The notes: generated by a model from the sequence alone, not told the origin. DNA of 64,000 nt from Aliidiomarina minuta (GCF_003987145.1 NZ_PIPL01000001.1:1736001-1800000), one strand, 5' to 3'; shown: positions 53,943 to 63,172, counted from the first letter of the stretch. Numbers and translations are program-made.

Positions 53943-54500
53943 TTAACCGCCCCCTCTTTGCAGCCAGCGTTGCATTAGCAGTAAAGCAGCCACGCTACGT
54001 GCTTCAGTGAAATCATGTTGGAGTAGTAGCTCATCCAGCTGGTCTACTTTCCAGGGCACTATTTCCAGCGGCTCAGGTTCATCGCCAAGCAAAGTTTCCG
54101 GATACAGTCCCCGCCCCAGAAAAAGGGTCATAGAAGCGGAGAAAAATGCAGGAGCCATGGTGACTGACTTCATTTCAGTTAACTCACCAGCGCCATAACC
54201 AATCTCTTCACGCAATTCGCGATTCGCTGCTTCCGCAGGTGTTTCTCCGGGGTCAATGAGTCCTTTAGGAAAACCCAGCTGGTAGTTGTGCAAACCAGCA
54301 GCGTACTCACGTACCAGCAACATAGTGTCGTCATCAAGCATTGGAACTATCAGAACGGCACCCCGGCCTCTCCCCTGCACACGCTCATACTGGCGTAATT
54401 CGCCATTACTGAATTCGAGGTCAACGCTTTCAATACGCAGGAACCTGCTTTTGGCAACCAGTTCACGCGCTAAGACTTTGGGTACTTGCTTCTCGGCCAT
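53943..54500 (-). CDS. nudE: ADP compounds hydrolase NudE
   Basis: NudE hydrolyses ADP-ribose, NADH and related ADP compounds. The Nudix box GLIDPGETPAEAANRELREE is intact. The N-terminus resembles E. coli NudE (VESVDLEFSNG-like). The length is 185 residues. It forms an operon with cysQ. Confidence 0.92.
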   Translation of the reverse strand: MAEKQVPKVLARELVAKSRFLRIESVDLEFSNGELRQYERVQGRGRGAVLIVPMLDDDTMLLVREYAAGLHNYQLGFPKGLIDPGETPAEAANRELREEIGYGAGELTEMKSVTMAPAFFSASMTLFLGRGLYPETLLGDEPEPLEIVPWKVDQLDELLLQHDFTEARSVAALLLMQRWLQRGGG

Positions 54501-54553
54501 ATTTCCCCGACACTGCTAGGTATGCTGTTACTCTACTATAAACCCAAAGCGTA

Positions 54554-55225
54554 ATGAAACCTATGCTCAATTGGTCACAAATCGATACCCTGCTACTGGA
54601 TATGGACGGCACCCTGCTCGATCTGCATTACGATAATCGCTTCTGGATAAAAGAGTTGCCGCAACATTACGCCGCTTATCATGGTTTACCTGAGGAAGAA
54701 GCTGCCGCTATTATGCAACAGCAGTTTGCTAAAGTGGCAGGGACTCTGAACTGGTATTGCCTGGATTACTGGCAGGAGACACTGCAGTTGCCAGTACGCG
54801 AACTTAAGCAGCAACTCACTCACCTAATCCGAATGCGGGAAGATGTGCCCGCCTTTCTGACGGCAGCGCGTCAGGCCAACAAACGCATAGTACTGGTTAC
54901 TAATGCACACCCCGATGCGCTGGCGCTGAAGAATCTGCATACGCAACTGCAGCATTACTGTGACATTCAGTATTCGACCCATGAATTTGGCGCCTGTAAA
55001 GAAGATCAGCAATTATGGCAAAAGCTGCAGCACAAAGAGCGTTTTGATCCTAAGCGCAGCTTGTTTATTGATGACGGCGAGCACATTCTGGATGCAGCTG
55101 CTGAGTTTGGCATTGAGCATCTGCTAGGTGTAGCGAATCCTGACAGCACTCAGTTAAATAAAGCATTCAGCCGGTATCGCTGTTTTGACAACTACCATAG
55201 CTTGCTGCCTATAATAACTAATTAA
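54554..55225 (+). CDS. yrfG: GMP/IMP nucleotidase YrfG (HAD family)
   Basis: The HAD motif I LLDMDGTL is near the start, motif II is VLVTNAHP and motif IV is LFIDDGEHILDAA. The 223-residue length and sequence match YrfG, which dephosphorylates GMP and IMP. It lies 53 bp from the divergent nudE and 26 bp before sthA. Confidence 0.88.
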   Translation: MKPMLNWSQIDTLLLDMDGTLLDLHYDNRFWIKELPQHYAAYHGLPEEEAAAIMQQQFAKVAGTLNWYCLDYWQETLQLPVRELKQQLTHLIRMREDVPAFLTAARQANKRIVLVTNAHPDALALKNLHTQLQHYCDIQYSTHEFGACKEDQQLWQKLQHKERFDPKRSLFIDDGEHILDAAAEFGIEHLLGVANPDSTQLNKAFSRYRCFDNYHSLLPIITN

Positions 55226-55251
55226 TTTTCTTACCTATTTGGATGTGGTGC

Positions 55252-56658
55252 ATGGCAAAGAAAAAGTATGACTACGACGCCATCGTGATTGGTTCAGGAC
55301 CTGCAGGCGAAGGTGCCGCGATGAAGCTCGCTAAAAGCAAGCAACGAGTTGCCATGGTCGAGCGTTATAAAAGCATAGGTGGCGGTTGTACCCACTGGGG
55401 TACTATTCCTTCCAAAGCCCTGCGCCATTCGGTCAGCCGTTTAATCGAATTCAACTCTAATCCGCTTTTTTCACGTCAGGATCATCCATTACACCTGACC
55501 TTTCACGAAATTTTGAAACACACCGAATCCGTTATTCAGCGTCAGGTCAAACTACGCGGTTCTTTTTACGAGCGCAATGCAGTGCAAATCATTCATGGCG
55601 AAGCCAGCTTTGTCGATAAACATACCCTGCAGGTGACTAACAGAGACGGTTCAAAAGATTTAATCAGCGCTGAAAAATTTGTCCTCTCCACCGGATCCAG
55701 ACCCTATCGCCCCAAAAACATCGACTTTAGTCACCCGCGTATTTACGACTCTGACACTGTACTTTCATTACAGCATGACCCGCGCAGTATCATTATCGTT
55801 GGTGCCGGTGTTATTGGCTGCGAGTATGCCAGCATCTTCCGCGGCCTGGGCGTTAAAATAGATCTCGTCAATATGCGCGACCGCCTGCTGTCATTTTTAG
55901 ATACTGAAATTTCTGACGCGCTGAGCTATCACCTGCGCAACAGCGGTGTGGTCATTCGCCACGGTGAGGAATATGCAAAAGTAGAAGGACACGACGATAA
56001 AGTCGTGATGACCACAGAGTCCGGTAAAATAATGAGCGCCGACTGCCTGCTATTTGCAAATGGCCGCTCTGGCAATAGCGAATCACTGAATTTAGAGACA
56101 GTAGGCGTCAAGCCTAATGAACGTGGTCAGGTAGAAGTAGACGAACACTATTGCACCGGTGTCGACAACATCTTTGCCGTTGGCGATATCATTGGTTACC
56201 CCTCGTTAGCCAGTGCTGCCTATGATCAGGGCCGTATTGCGGCAACGGCTATGCTTGAAGGCAGCTGTGAAACTAAACTTATCGCCGATATTCCGACCGG
56301 TATCTATACTATTCCGGAAATCAGTTCAGTAGGCGCTACCGAAGAAGAACTGACCGCCCAGAAAGTACCTTATGAAGTCGGCCGGGCGCTCTTTAAACAT
56401 CTGGCCCGGGCACAAATAGCGGAAACTCAGGTTGGCTGCCTGAAGCTGCTCTTTCATCGCGAAACCCGGGAAATCCTGGGTATTCATTGCTTTGGAGAAA
56501 GAGCGGCCGAAATTATTCATATCGGTCAGGCGATTATGGAACAAAAGAATGGTGGTAATTGCCTGGACTACTTTATTGACACCACCTTTAATTATCCGAC
56601 CATGGCCGAAGCTTACCGGGTTGCCGCTCTGAATGGTTTAAACCGCGTCGTTGACTGA
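55252..56658 (+). CDS. sthA: Soluble pyridine nucleotide transhydrogenase
   Basis: SthA exchanges hydride between NADPH and NAD and binds FAD. It has the GSGPAGEG dinucleotide motif, CTHWGTIPSKAL and a second GAGVIGCEYAS motif. As in the family, only one of the two cysteines of the usual disulphide reductase pair is present. The ATG at 55252 gives MAKKKYDYD; three extra codons upstream are not supported. The last 21 bp overlap the convergent envZ. Confidence 0.95.
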   Translation: MAKKKYDYDAIVIGSGPAGEGAAMKLAKSKQRVAMVERYKSIGGGCTHWGTIPSKALRHSVSRLIEFNSNPLFSRQDHPLHLTFHEILKHTESVIQRQVKLRGSFYERNAVQIIHGEASFVDKHTLQVTNRDGSKDLISAEKFVLSTGSRPYRPKNIDFSHPRIYDSDTVLSLQHDPRSIIIVGAGVIGCEYASIFRGLGVKIDLVNMRDRLLSFLDTEISDALSYHLRNSGVVIRHGEEYAKVEGHDDKVVMTTESGKIMSADCLLFANGRSGNSESLNLETVGVKPNERGQVEVDEHYCTGVDNIFAVGDIIGYPSLASAAYDQGRIAATAMLEGSCETKLIADIPTGIYTIPEISSVGATEEELTAQKVPYEVGRALFKHLARAQIAETQVGCLKLLFHRETREILGIHCFGERAAEIIHIGQAIMEQKNGGNCLDYFIDTTFNYPTMAEAYRVAALNGLNRVVD

Positions 56659-57972
56659 TTTTCGCTGGTGCTGCAAAGGCAGTTCAACGTGCACCAGCAA
56701 GCCGCCTTCCGGTCGGTTGCTTAAACTTACCTGGCCTTCGTGAAGCTGTACAAAGCGTTTTACGATTGCCAGGCCAAGCCCTGAGCCTTCGCCTCCTCGC
56801 GCAATATCTCCCTGGGTAAAAGGTTCAAATACCTCTTCCATACGGTCAGGATCAATACCGGGTCCTGAATCCATGATATCCAGCCAGACCAGCTGTTCTT
56901 CCTTGTTATACCCTGTAGTCACTACCACTGGAGATTGCCCATAATACTTGGCATTATCAATCAGGTTAGCTACCACGCGTTTAATAGCAATAGGTTCCAT
57001 AGGTAGCAGAGGTAAGGGTGAAAGCTGCAATTCCAGCTTTTCCTGATCCGTATACTGATACGCATCCGCAACTTCACGAATAAGCAGGTTCAAATCTTCC
57101 ACGCTGAATGTGTCGTTATCCCGTGCTCTGACATAATCAATAAACTGATCGATAATGGCATTCATGTCTTCAATATCGTGCACTATACCTTCAACCAGGT
57201 AGTCTTCACTCGACGGCATCATTTCAGTTGCCAGCCGGATGCGAGTTAGCGGGGTGCGTAAATCATGAGAAATGCCTGCCAGCAGCAATGCCCGATCCTG
57301 TTCCAGACGTCGAATCCCCCGCGCCATCTGATTAAAAGCGCGAGTCACTTGCATGATTTCAGTAGCCCCTTTTTCTTCTAATTTGCCAGGGTACTGGCCA
57401 CGACCTATCTTACGTGCAGCACTCTGCAAGTCGCGCAAAGGGCGGTTTAACCAACGGGCAAACCATGCACCACCGACCACACTCAGAGTACCAATGAGGA
57501 TCAAGTAAAAAATCAGGGGAGAGAACTGTTTCTCATCGATTTCAGTCAGCAGAATACGCTGCCAGATATCAGGTTCGGAGCGCAGATTAACCCACACATA
57601 GAAGTGATCATCCCGGCTGACCCTGACTTCTACTTCTTGCCCCAAAACCCGCTCCATCTCTCCAGACAAAAATTGATAGTGCACCGTATCCGACAAGCCG
57701 ACGCGCTCACCCTGGGACTGTGTGAATCTTTCAACGCCGGTGATTGACTGATAATCCGCTCTTATTTGATCGCTTCCAGGAACCTCCAGCTCATCAATAA
57801 AAGCATGCGTCTCCATTTGCTTACCAAGCAGAAAAGTTAGCTGTTGCACACTAGGTTTAACCACATACATAGCTATCATAAAATAGGAAACAGCCTGGTT
57901 AATTACCAGTACAAAAGCAATAAGAGCAACCGTCCTGGCAAAAGCAGTACGCGGCAATAAACGAAAAGACAT
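56638..57972 (-). CDS. envZ: Osmolarity sensor histidine kinase EnvZ
   Basis: EnvZ phosphorylates OmpR in response to osmolarity. Helix 1 lies at about 14-36, a periplasmic domain follows, helix 2 at about 150-170, then HAMP. His236 in SHDLRTPLTRIRL is the phosphoacceptor, with the ATP-binding motifs NLIDNAKYYG, DSGPGID and GSGLGLAI following. The ATG at 57972 shares its A with the ompR stop (TAATG), so the pair is coupled. The length is 444 residues. Confidence 0.96.
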   Translation of the reverse strand: MSFRLLPRTAFARTVALIAFVLVINQAVSYFMIAMYVVKPSVQQLTFLLGKQMETHAFIDELEVPGSDQIRADYQSITGVERFTQSQGERVGLSDTVHYQFLSGEMERVLGQEVEVRVSRDDHFYVWVNLRSEPDIWQRILLTEIDEKQFSPLIFYLILIGTLSVVGGAWFARWLNRPLRDLQSAARKIGRGQYPGKLEEKGATEIMQVTRAFNQMARGIRRLEQDRALLLAGISHDLRTPLTRIRLATEMMPSSEDYLVEGIVHDIEDMNAIIDQFIDYVRARDNDTFSVEDLNLLIREVADAYQYTDQEKLELQLSPLPLLPMEPIAIKRVVANLIDNAKYYGQSPVVVTTGYNKEEQLVWLDIMDSGPGIDPDRMEEVFEPFTQGDIARGGEGSGLGLAIVKRFVQLHEGQVSLSNRPEGGLLVHVELPLQHQRKSVNDAV

Positions 57973-58694
57973 TAACGCTGGGTTCCATCGGGTACAAATA
58001 CGTAACCCATACCCCATACCGTTTGCAGATAACGGGGGCTGGTTGCATCTTCCTCAACAATGCGTCGCAAGCGGGACACCTGAACATCAATACTACGTTC
58101 TAAAGCGCTGTAATCACGCCCTCTGGCAAGGTGCATGAGTTTATCTCTGGATAAAGGTTCACGTGGATGACTGACCAGGGCTTTTAATACCGCGTATTCA
58201 CCGCTGGTAAGTGGTATCGGCTCGTCTCCCCGGCGCATTTCACGGGTAGCCAGGTTAAACCAGAAATCACCGAATTCGACGATAGTCTCCTCGTCACTTG
58301 GTGCACCGGGCACTTCCTTTCGTTGACGCCGTAACACAGCATTGACCCGAGCCAGCAATTCACGCGGGTTAAAAGGCTTGGCCAGATAATCGTCAGCGCC
58401 TCCTTCGAGGCCCATAATACGATCCACTTCATCGCCTTTGGCGGTCAGCATGATGATAGGTAGCTCACTGTTGCTGGCCCGCAGGCGTCGGCAGATAGAC
58501 ATACCATCTTCATCCGGCAACATTAAGTCGAGGACCATCAGGTTAAAGTTTTCTCGCGCCAGCAAGCGGTCCATTTGCTTACCATCGCCCACTGCACGCA
58601 CGGAAAAACCCTGCTCCATCAGGTAACGCTCCAGTAAGGCGCGTAATCTCATGTCGTCATCGACTACTAATATTTTTGGGGTTTCATTGCTCAT
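57972..58694 (-). CDS. ompR: Response regulator OmpR
   Basis: OmpR is the DNA-binding partner of EnvZ. The receiver domain has the acidic cluster DDD (12-14), phosphoacceptor Asp56 (VLDLMLP) and Lys in LAKPF. The C-terminal winged helix has RDYSALERSIDVQVSRLRR. The length of 240 residues is typical. It has a clear promoter 32-60 bp upstream. Confidence 0.97.
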   Translation of the reverse strand: MSNETPKILVVDDDMRLRALLERYLMEQGFSVRAVGDGKQMDRLLARENFNLMVLDLMLPDEDGMSICRRLRASNSELPIIMLTAKGDEVDRIMGLEGGADDYLAKPFNPRELLARVNAVLRRQRKEVPGAPSDEETIVEFGDFWFNLATREMRRGDEPIPLTSGEYAVLKALVSHPREPLSRDKLMHLARGRDYSALERSIDVQVSRLRRIVEEDATSPRYLQTVWGMGYVFVPDGTQR

Positions 58695-58725
58695 GGCTGA
58701 ATATCTACTAGTTTGAACTCAGCTC

Positions 58726-58754
58726 AATATAGAGCGGCGGAGGCTTATTTGCAA
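58726..58754 (-). promoter_or_regulatory. sigma70 promoter of ompR-envZ
   Basis: TTGCAA (58749-58754) and TATATT (58726-58731) are 17 bp apart on the minus strand, giving a leader of about 25 bases before ompR. Confidence 0.65.
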
Positions 58755-58802
58755 AAGGCCCAGCGCTTAATTGGGACTATTATTTGTTACAAAGCATGTC
58801 GC

Positions 58803-59000
58803 CTAAGATTCGTTTTCCGTGTCATCCACAGGAACCTGTTTTCTTGGATAATTCAGCCAGATGATACTACTGGGGCCGCCCCTACCAGCCTCTACCTGTT
58901 GCACCTTTTCCCAATCAACGACCATACGTGAACTATGTTGACTCTGTGCTGCACAAGCTGTTAGTAACCAGACAAGTAATAAAACACCAATACCGCGCAT
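58803..59000 (-). CDS. Small predicted lipoprotein, unrecognised
   Basis: A 65-residue protein with an N-terminal signal (MRGIGVLLLVWLL) and lipobox LTAC. The mature part contains VVDWEKVQQVEAGRGGPSS and no recognised domain. GAGGTGG precedes the ATG with four-base spacing. It lies between greB and ompR on the same strand. Function unknown. Confidence 0.7.
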   Translation of the reverse strand: MRGIGVLLLVWLLTACAAQSQHSSRMVVDWEKVQQVEAGRGGPSSIIWLNYPRKQVPVDDTENES

Positions 59001-59065
59001 ACCCACCTCGCAAACAAAATAGCGTTGCTTAAATTATAGCCAGTCATACGGCAGTGATATGTACT

Positions 59066-59542
59066 TTATGATTTTAAATAGGTTATTTCATTGATATACC
59101 AGGTTTTATTTCCAGATGGTGTAGCTACGGTAGCTTCGTCATCCACTTCCTTTTTTAGTAAGGCCCGGGCCATGGGGGAGTCAATAGATATGTAGTCTTT
59201 GCGGCCATAGATCTCATCCGGCCCTACAATTTTGAAGCTCAATTGCTGACCCTCATCGTCCTCTACACGCACCCAGGCCCCAAAAAACACTTTACCCTGT
59301 TGGCGTACGTCATATTCGACAACTCTGACCTGCTCCAGACGTTTGCGCAGGAAACGGATGCGCCGATCAATCTCACGAAGACGTTGCTTATTATATTTAT
59401 AGTCAGCGTTTTCACTACGATCGCCAAGACTAGCCGCCCAGCTTACTTTTTGCGTGGTCTCCGGGCGTTCTTTACGCCACAGATGATCCAGCTCAGCTTG
59501 TAGTTTTTGGTAACCTTCAGCGGTTATCAGATTGGTTTTCAT
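59066..59542 (-). CDS. greB: Transcription elongation factor GreB
   Basis: GreB stimulates RNA cleavage by backtracked RNA polymerase. The coiled-coil tip contains SLGDRSENADYKYNK (catalytic acidic residues). The C-terminal domain has GKVFFGAWV and DYISIDSPMARALLKK. I prefer the start at 59542, which matches E. coli; the ATG three codons upstream is also possible. It lies 44 bp after the zinc-ribbon gene. Confidence 0.96.
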   Translation of the reverse strand: MKTNLITAEGYQKLQAELDHLWRKERPETTQKVSWAASLGDRSENADYKYNKQRLREIDRRIRFLRKRLEQVRVVEYDVRQQGKVFFGAWVRVEDDEGQQLSFKIVGPDEIYGRKDYISIDSPMARALLKKEVDDEATVATPSGNKTWYINEITYLKS

Positions 59543-59585
59543 CAACGTCATCTACCTGTCTGCTGTATAACATGGCTTCCAGCCA

Positions 59586-59837
59586 TTATTTCATATGCAC
59601 TTTACCACCAATCATCTTATAAGCGGGAGTCCCCCGGATCATGGTTTCACGGGCAAACTCCTGATCACAGCCGGGACAGTGACAGGCTTTGATCGTATGG
59701 TCTTCGAGGATGCGCTCGATAAAACACTTAACCAACGCGCCTTTCCCACCTTTGCGGTATTTAAAAAGCTGAGTTTTACACTTTGCGCAGCTTATCTGTA
59801 CGGTTCTTTTGGGTCCTTTTTTATTCGGTTTTGCCAC
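59586..59837 (-). CDS. Small zinc-ribbon protein, unrecognised
   Basis: An 83-residue basic protein with cysteines at 17, 20 (CAKC), 38, 52, 54 and 57 (CHCPGC), enough for one zinc site. A Lys/Gly-rich segment (KYRKGGKGALVK) lies between them. It may bind nucleic acid, but this is a guess. The GTG start at 59837 has AGAGG five bases upstream; a TTG one codon earlier is also possible. It is upstream of greB on the same strand. Confidence 0.75.
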   Translation of the reverse strand: MAKPNKKGPKRTVQISCAKCKTQLFKYRKGGKGALVKCFIERILEDHTIKACHCPGCDQEFARETMIRGTPAYKMIGGKVHMK

Positions 59838-59884
59838 CAATACCTCTGTTGCCGATGCCGATAGCTCTAGTCTAACAAGTAAAA

Positions 59885-59911
59885 AAAAGAGGGTCAGTAA
59901 GACCCTCTTTT
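59885..59911 (-). terminator. Terminator after the coiled-coil gene
   Basis: The stem AAAGAGGGTC / GACCCTCTTT (loop AGTAA) is followed on the minus strand by eight T, 30 bp after the coiled-coil gene. It would end the transcript of that gene and the DUF4097-like gene before the zinc-ribbon gene. Confidence 0.88.
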
Positions 59912-59940
59912 GTTATACAGAAAGATGCTAAACACATTGA

Positions 59941-60114
59941 TTAATCTTTCTGTGCTTCATCAATCTTTTTCTTTAACTCGTCCATCTTTTTTTCCGCACT
60001 AATTTGAGCATCTGCGCTGGAATTTTTCGCCTCAGCCTTTAGCTGATCAAGCTCTGCTTTCCACTTTTCTACCTGAGCTTCGCCTTTACGTTGATAAGCA
60101 TCTGATTTGCTCAT
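59941..60114 (-). CDS. 57-residue charged coiled-coil protein
   Basis: The frame starts MSKSDAYQRKGEAQVEKW and is one continuous heptad-like helix rich in Glu, Lys, Asp, Ala and Gln. It has no Cys, Pro or hydrophobic segment and ends DEAQKD. A strong AAGGAGAG site lies seven bases before the ATG, and a terminator follows, so I accept it despite its length. It is cytoplasmic and of unknown function. It lies 25 bp downstream of the DUF4097-like gene. Confidence 0.75.
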   Translation of the reverse strand: MSKSDAYQRKGEAQVEKWKAELDQLKAEAKNSSADAQISAEKKMDELKKKIDEAQKD

Positions 60115-60139
60115 AGTCACTCTCCTTTTTTGGGTTAAT

Positions 60140-60688
60140 TTAATTTTTTGACCGCTGACTTATTTGCACCGGCCCTTTAATGTCCCGGGTGCTCACTTTA
60201 CCTTCGCTGCCATTTACCACCCGAATACCTCCGGTACTCTGCGCAAACACATTGCCAGCCGCATTTTCTATACGGACCATGCCCTCCAGTTGACTGACCT
60301 CTATATCTCCACGGCCACTATTCAACTCCGCAGAAAAATGTGCTGGAACCAATACCACCAAGTCAATATAGGGCTCCTGACCAGAATAATTACCACCGAT
60401 AAAACCGGCTTCCAGATAGGCAACTTCGTTACGCGCCTCCAGGTTCAACCGGATATCTTCTTCAGCGTAATAATGAATACGTGCCAGCACTTCAATATCA
60501 GTGCGCTCAGCTTCACCACTAAGGCTTATTTTCCCGGCTCCCATACGACTGCTGAAATGCTCCAGCTGCGTCGCATTGAGGCTTAGTTTGCGCTCCTCAA
60601 TATGAGGCGGCGGTGTCGCCTGGGCCGGCAACACAGAGCCTGCCATCAATAGTGCAAAACCAAGTGACGACACTATAAATTCTTTCAT
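60140..60688 (-). CDS. Secreted DUF4097-like protein
   Basis: The 182-residue protein has a signal peptide (MKEFIVSSLGFALLMAGSVL, cut near AQA). The mature part is rich in short beta repeats such as LNSGRGDIEVSQLEG and GGIRVVNGSEGKV, as in DUF4097 putative adhesins that fold as a beta helix. The family's role is unclear. The ATG at 60688 has GGGGAGAAAG upstream; an extended start is not supported. It is divergent from tex. Confidence 0.7.
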   Translation of the reverse strand: MKEFIVSSLGFALLMAGSVLPAQATPPPHIEERKLSLNATQLEHFSSRMGAGKISLSGEAERTDIEVLARIHYYAEEDIRLNLEARNEVAYLEAGFIGGNYSGQEPYIDLVVLVPAHFSAELNSGRGDIEVSQLEGMVRIENAAGNVFAQSTGGIRVVNGSEGKVSTRDIKGPVQISQRSKN

Positions 60689-60764
60689 CTTTCTCCCCAC
60701 TTTTAAGCTCTTTCCACTCCCTTTACCTAAGAACATCTGACTAGCGACCTGGCGTTAGTCCCTG

Positions 60765-60773
60765 TGCTATGAT
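60765..60773 (+). promoter_or_regulatory. Candidate extended -10 promoter of tex
   Basis: TGC-TATGAT has the TG extension and five of six consensus bases, 47 bp before tex. No -35 box is visible at normal spacing, which is acceptable for an extended -10 promoter. Confidence 0.4.
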
Positions 60774-60820
60774 GCAGGGCAGTTTTAAACCTTTCGAATT
60801 AAAGATAGCAGAGAGAATTC

Positions 60821-63163
60821 ATGACGCACGTTGTTTACACTATTGCGCAGGAACTTAACGTTCGTCCTGCCCAGGTTCAGGCCGCCATCACTCTACTTGA
60901 TGACGGTGCCACCGTTCCTTTTATCTCCCGATATCGTAAAGAAGCCACTGACGGGTTAGATGATACTCAGCTACGTAACCTGGCTCAGCGCCTGACCTAT
61001 TTGCGTGAATTAAATGAACGCCGCGCCTTTATCATTAAGAGCATTAATGACCAGGGCAAGCTTACAGACGAATTACAGCAGGCAATCAACGAATCCGCAT
61101 CAAAAACTGAACTCGAAGACCTATACCTGCCGTTTAAGCCGAAACGACGCACTAAAGGTCAGATCGCTATTGAAGCCGGGCTTGAGCCACTGGCTGATAC
61201 CTTGCTGAATGACCCCACTCAGACTCCCGATACGCTGGCGGCGGACTACATAAATAGCGAAGCGGGTTTTGCCGATAATAAAGCGGTTCTTGAAGGTGCC
61301 CGCTTTATTTTGATGGAGCGCTTTGCCGAAGACGCCGCTCTGCTCAAAAATATTCGCGCCTCGCTATGGAAAGAGGCCGCTTTGAGCTCATCTATGGTGA
61401 CAGGCAAAGAGCAGGAAGGCGCTAAGTTCCGCGACTACTTCGAATATCAGGAACCTTTGCATCAGGTACCGTCGCACCGTGCCCTGGCACTGCTTCGCGG
61501 TCGTAACGAAGGTATCCTTCAGTTGCAGTTAAAAACTGACCCTGACCAGGACGAAAATGTGCGCAGTAGTCGTTACGAAGGTGTGATTGCTAACCATTTC
61601 AACCTTCAGTTTAATCAGCGCCCGGCAGATGCCTGGCGTCAACAGGTCGTACAATGGACCTGGCGCATCAAAATATTACCCCGCATGGAAACCGACCTGC
61701 TGGGCCATATGCGCGAAAACGCTGAAAAAGCGGCTATTAATGTGTTTGCGACTAATCTTAAAGATCTGTTAATGGCAGCTCCTGCAGGTCAGCGTACGAC
61801 CCTGGGTATTGACCCAGGGCTGCGCACTGGCATTAAGGTAACGGCGGTAGATGGCACCGGCAAACTACTTACCCATACCACCCTGTTTCCACATGCACCA
61901 CAAAATGCCTGGGATAAGACCATTCGCTCTTTGCAGCAAATTTGCACCATGCATAAAGTGGAACTGGTCGCTATTGGTAACGGCACAGCGTCAAGAGAAA
62001 CCGATAAACTGGTTGGGGAACTGATGAAGCTGGCCCCTGAACTTAAACTCACTAAAGTCATGGTCAGCGAAGCCGGGGCTTCAATATATTCAGCCTCTGA
62101 ACTGGCCGCCAAAGAATTTCCGGAGCTTGACGTATCCTATCGTGGTGCAGTTTCTATCGCCCGTCGATTACAGGACCCACTGGCTGAGCTGGTTAAGATT
62201 GAACCTAAGTCGATTGGTGTTGGTCAGTACCAGCACGATGTCAGTCAGTCGTTACTGGCTGACAGTCTGGATGCGGTTGTTGAAGACTGTGTGAACGCCG
62301 TAGGTGTCGATGTGAATACTGCCTCTGTACCTTTGCTGGCGCGCATTTCAGGTTTAAGTCGGGTGCTGGCGCAAAATATTGTTACCCACAGAGACAAGGA
62401 AGGTGCTTTTAAAGAGCGTAAAGCACTGTTGAAAGTCGCTCGTATGGGTCCAAAAGCTTATGAACAAGCGGCTGGTTTCCTGCGTATAATGGATGGCACT
62501 AACCCACTGGACGCCTCAGCCGTGCATCCCGAAGCTTATCCTGTTGCCGCCCGCATAGCGACCGAAAATGGCCGTGCCGTCACAGACGTTGTCGGCGATA
62601 TCGGTTTCCTGCGTAAACTGGAAGCTAAAGACTATACCGATGACAATTTTGGCCTGCCTACGGTTACCGATATTATAAAGGAATTGGAAAAACCTGGCCG
62701 CGATCCGCGCCCTGAGTTCAAAACAGCCACCTTTAAAGAAGGTGTAGAGACTTTAAAAGATCTCAAGCCGGGTATGACTTTAGAAGGTGTCGCCACCAAC
62801 ATCACTAATTTTGGTGCTTTTGTCGATATCGGCGTGCATCAGGACGGGCTGGTACATATATCCTCTCTGTCCCAAAGCTTTGTTAAAGATCCGCATGATG
62901 TTGTTAAGGCGGGCGATGTGGTCAAAGTCAAAGTCATGGAGGTCGATATTCCACGCAAAAGAATCAGCCTGAGCATGCGACTTGACGATGAATTGCCTGT
63001 CCCTGATAGCAATAATTCGCCACGCAGTCCTAAACCAAAAAGCCAGCGTCCGAATAAAGCGCCAGCTGCAGCTAATCGGCAGCGCGCTCAGAAAGCAGAA
63101 CCTACGAATGCCGTAATGGGGAATGCACTGGCAGACGCTTTTGCTAACGCGAAGAAAAAGTAA
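60821..63163 (+). CDS. tex: Transcription accessory protein Tex
   Basis: Tex is a conserved RNA-binding protein with a helix-hairpin-helix core, a YqgF-like domain (TTLGIDPGLRTG) and a C-terminal S1 domain (GVATNITNFGAFVDIGVHQDG). The length is 780 residues against about 773 in E. coli YhgF. The tail is Lys-, Ala- and Pro-rich. It sits beside greB and ompR/envZ as in E. coli, and the AEC carrier gene follows after 9 bp. Confidence 0.96.
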   Translation: MTHVVYTIAQELNVRPAQVQAAITLLDDGATVPFISRYRKEATDGLDDTQLRNLAQRLTYLRELNERRAFIIKSINDQGKLTDELQQAINESASKTELEDLYLPFKPKRRTKGQIAIEAGLEPLADTLLNDPTQTPDTLAADYINSEAGFADNKAVLEGARFILMERFAEDAALLKNIRASLWKEAALSSSMVTGKEQEGAKFRDYFEYQEPLHQVPSHRALALLRGRNEGILQLQLKTDPDQDENVRSSRYEGVIANHFNLQFNQRPADAWRQQVVQWTWRIKILPRMETDLLGHMRENAEKAAINVFATNLKDLLMAAPAGQRTTLGIDPGLRTGIKVTAVDGTGKLLTHTTLFPHAPQNAWDKTIRSLQQICTMHKVELVAIGNGTASRETDKLVGELMKLAPELKLTKVMVSEAGASIYSASELAAKEFPELDVSYRGAVSIARRLQDPLAELVKIEPKSIGVGQYQHDVSQSLLADSLDAVVEDCVNAVGVDVNTASVPLLARISGLSRVLAQNIVTHRDKEGAFKERKALLKVARMGPKAYEQAAGFLRIMDGTNPLDASAVHPEAYPVAARIATENGRAVTDVVGDIGFLRKLEAKDYTDDNFGLPTVTDIIKELEKPGRDPRPEFKTATFKEGVETLKDLKPGMTLEGVATNITNFGAFVDIGVHQDGLVHISSLSQSFVKDPHDVVKAGDVVKVKVMEVDIPRKRISLSMRLDDELPVPDSNNSPRSPKPKSQRPNKAPAAANRQRAQKAEPTNAVMGNALADAFANAKKK

Positions 63164-63172
63164 GGCACTCTG

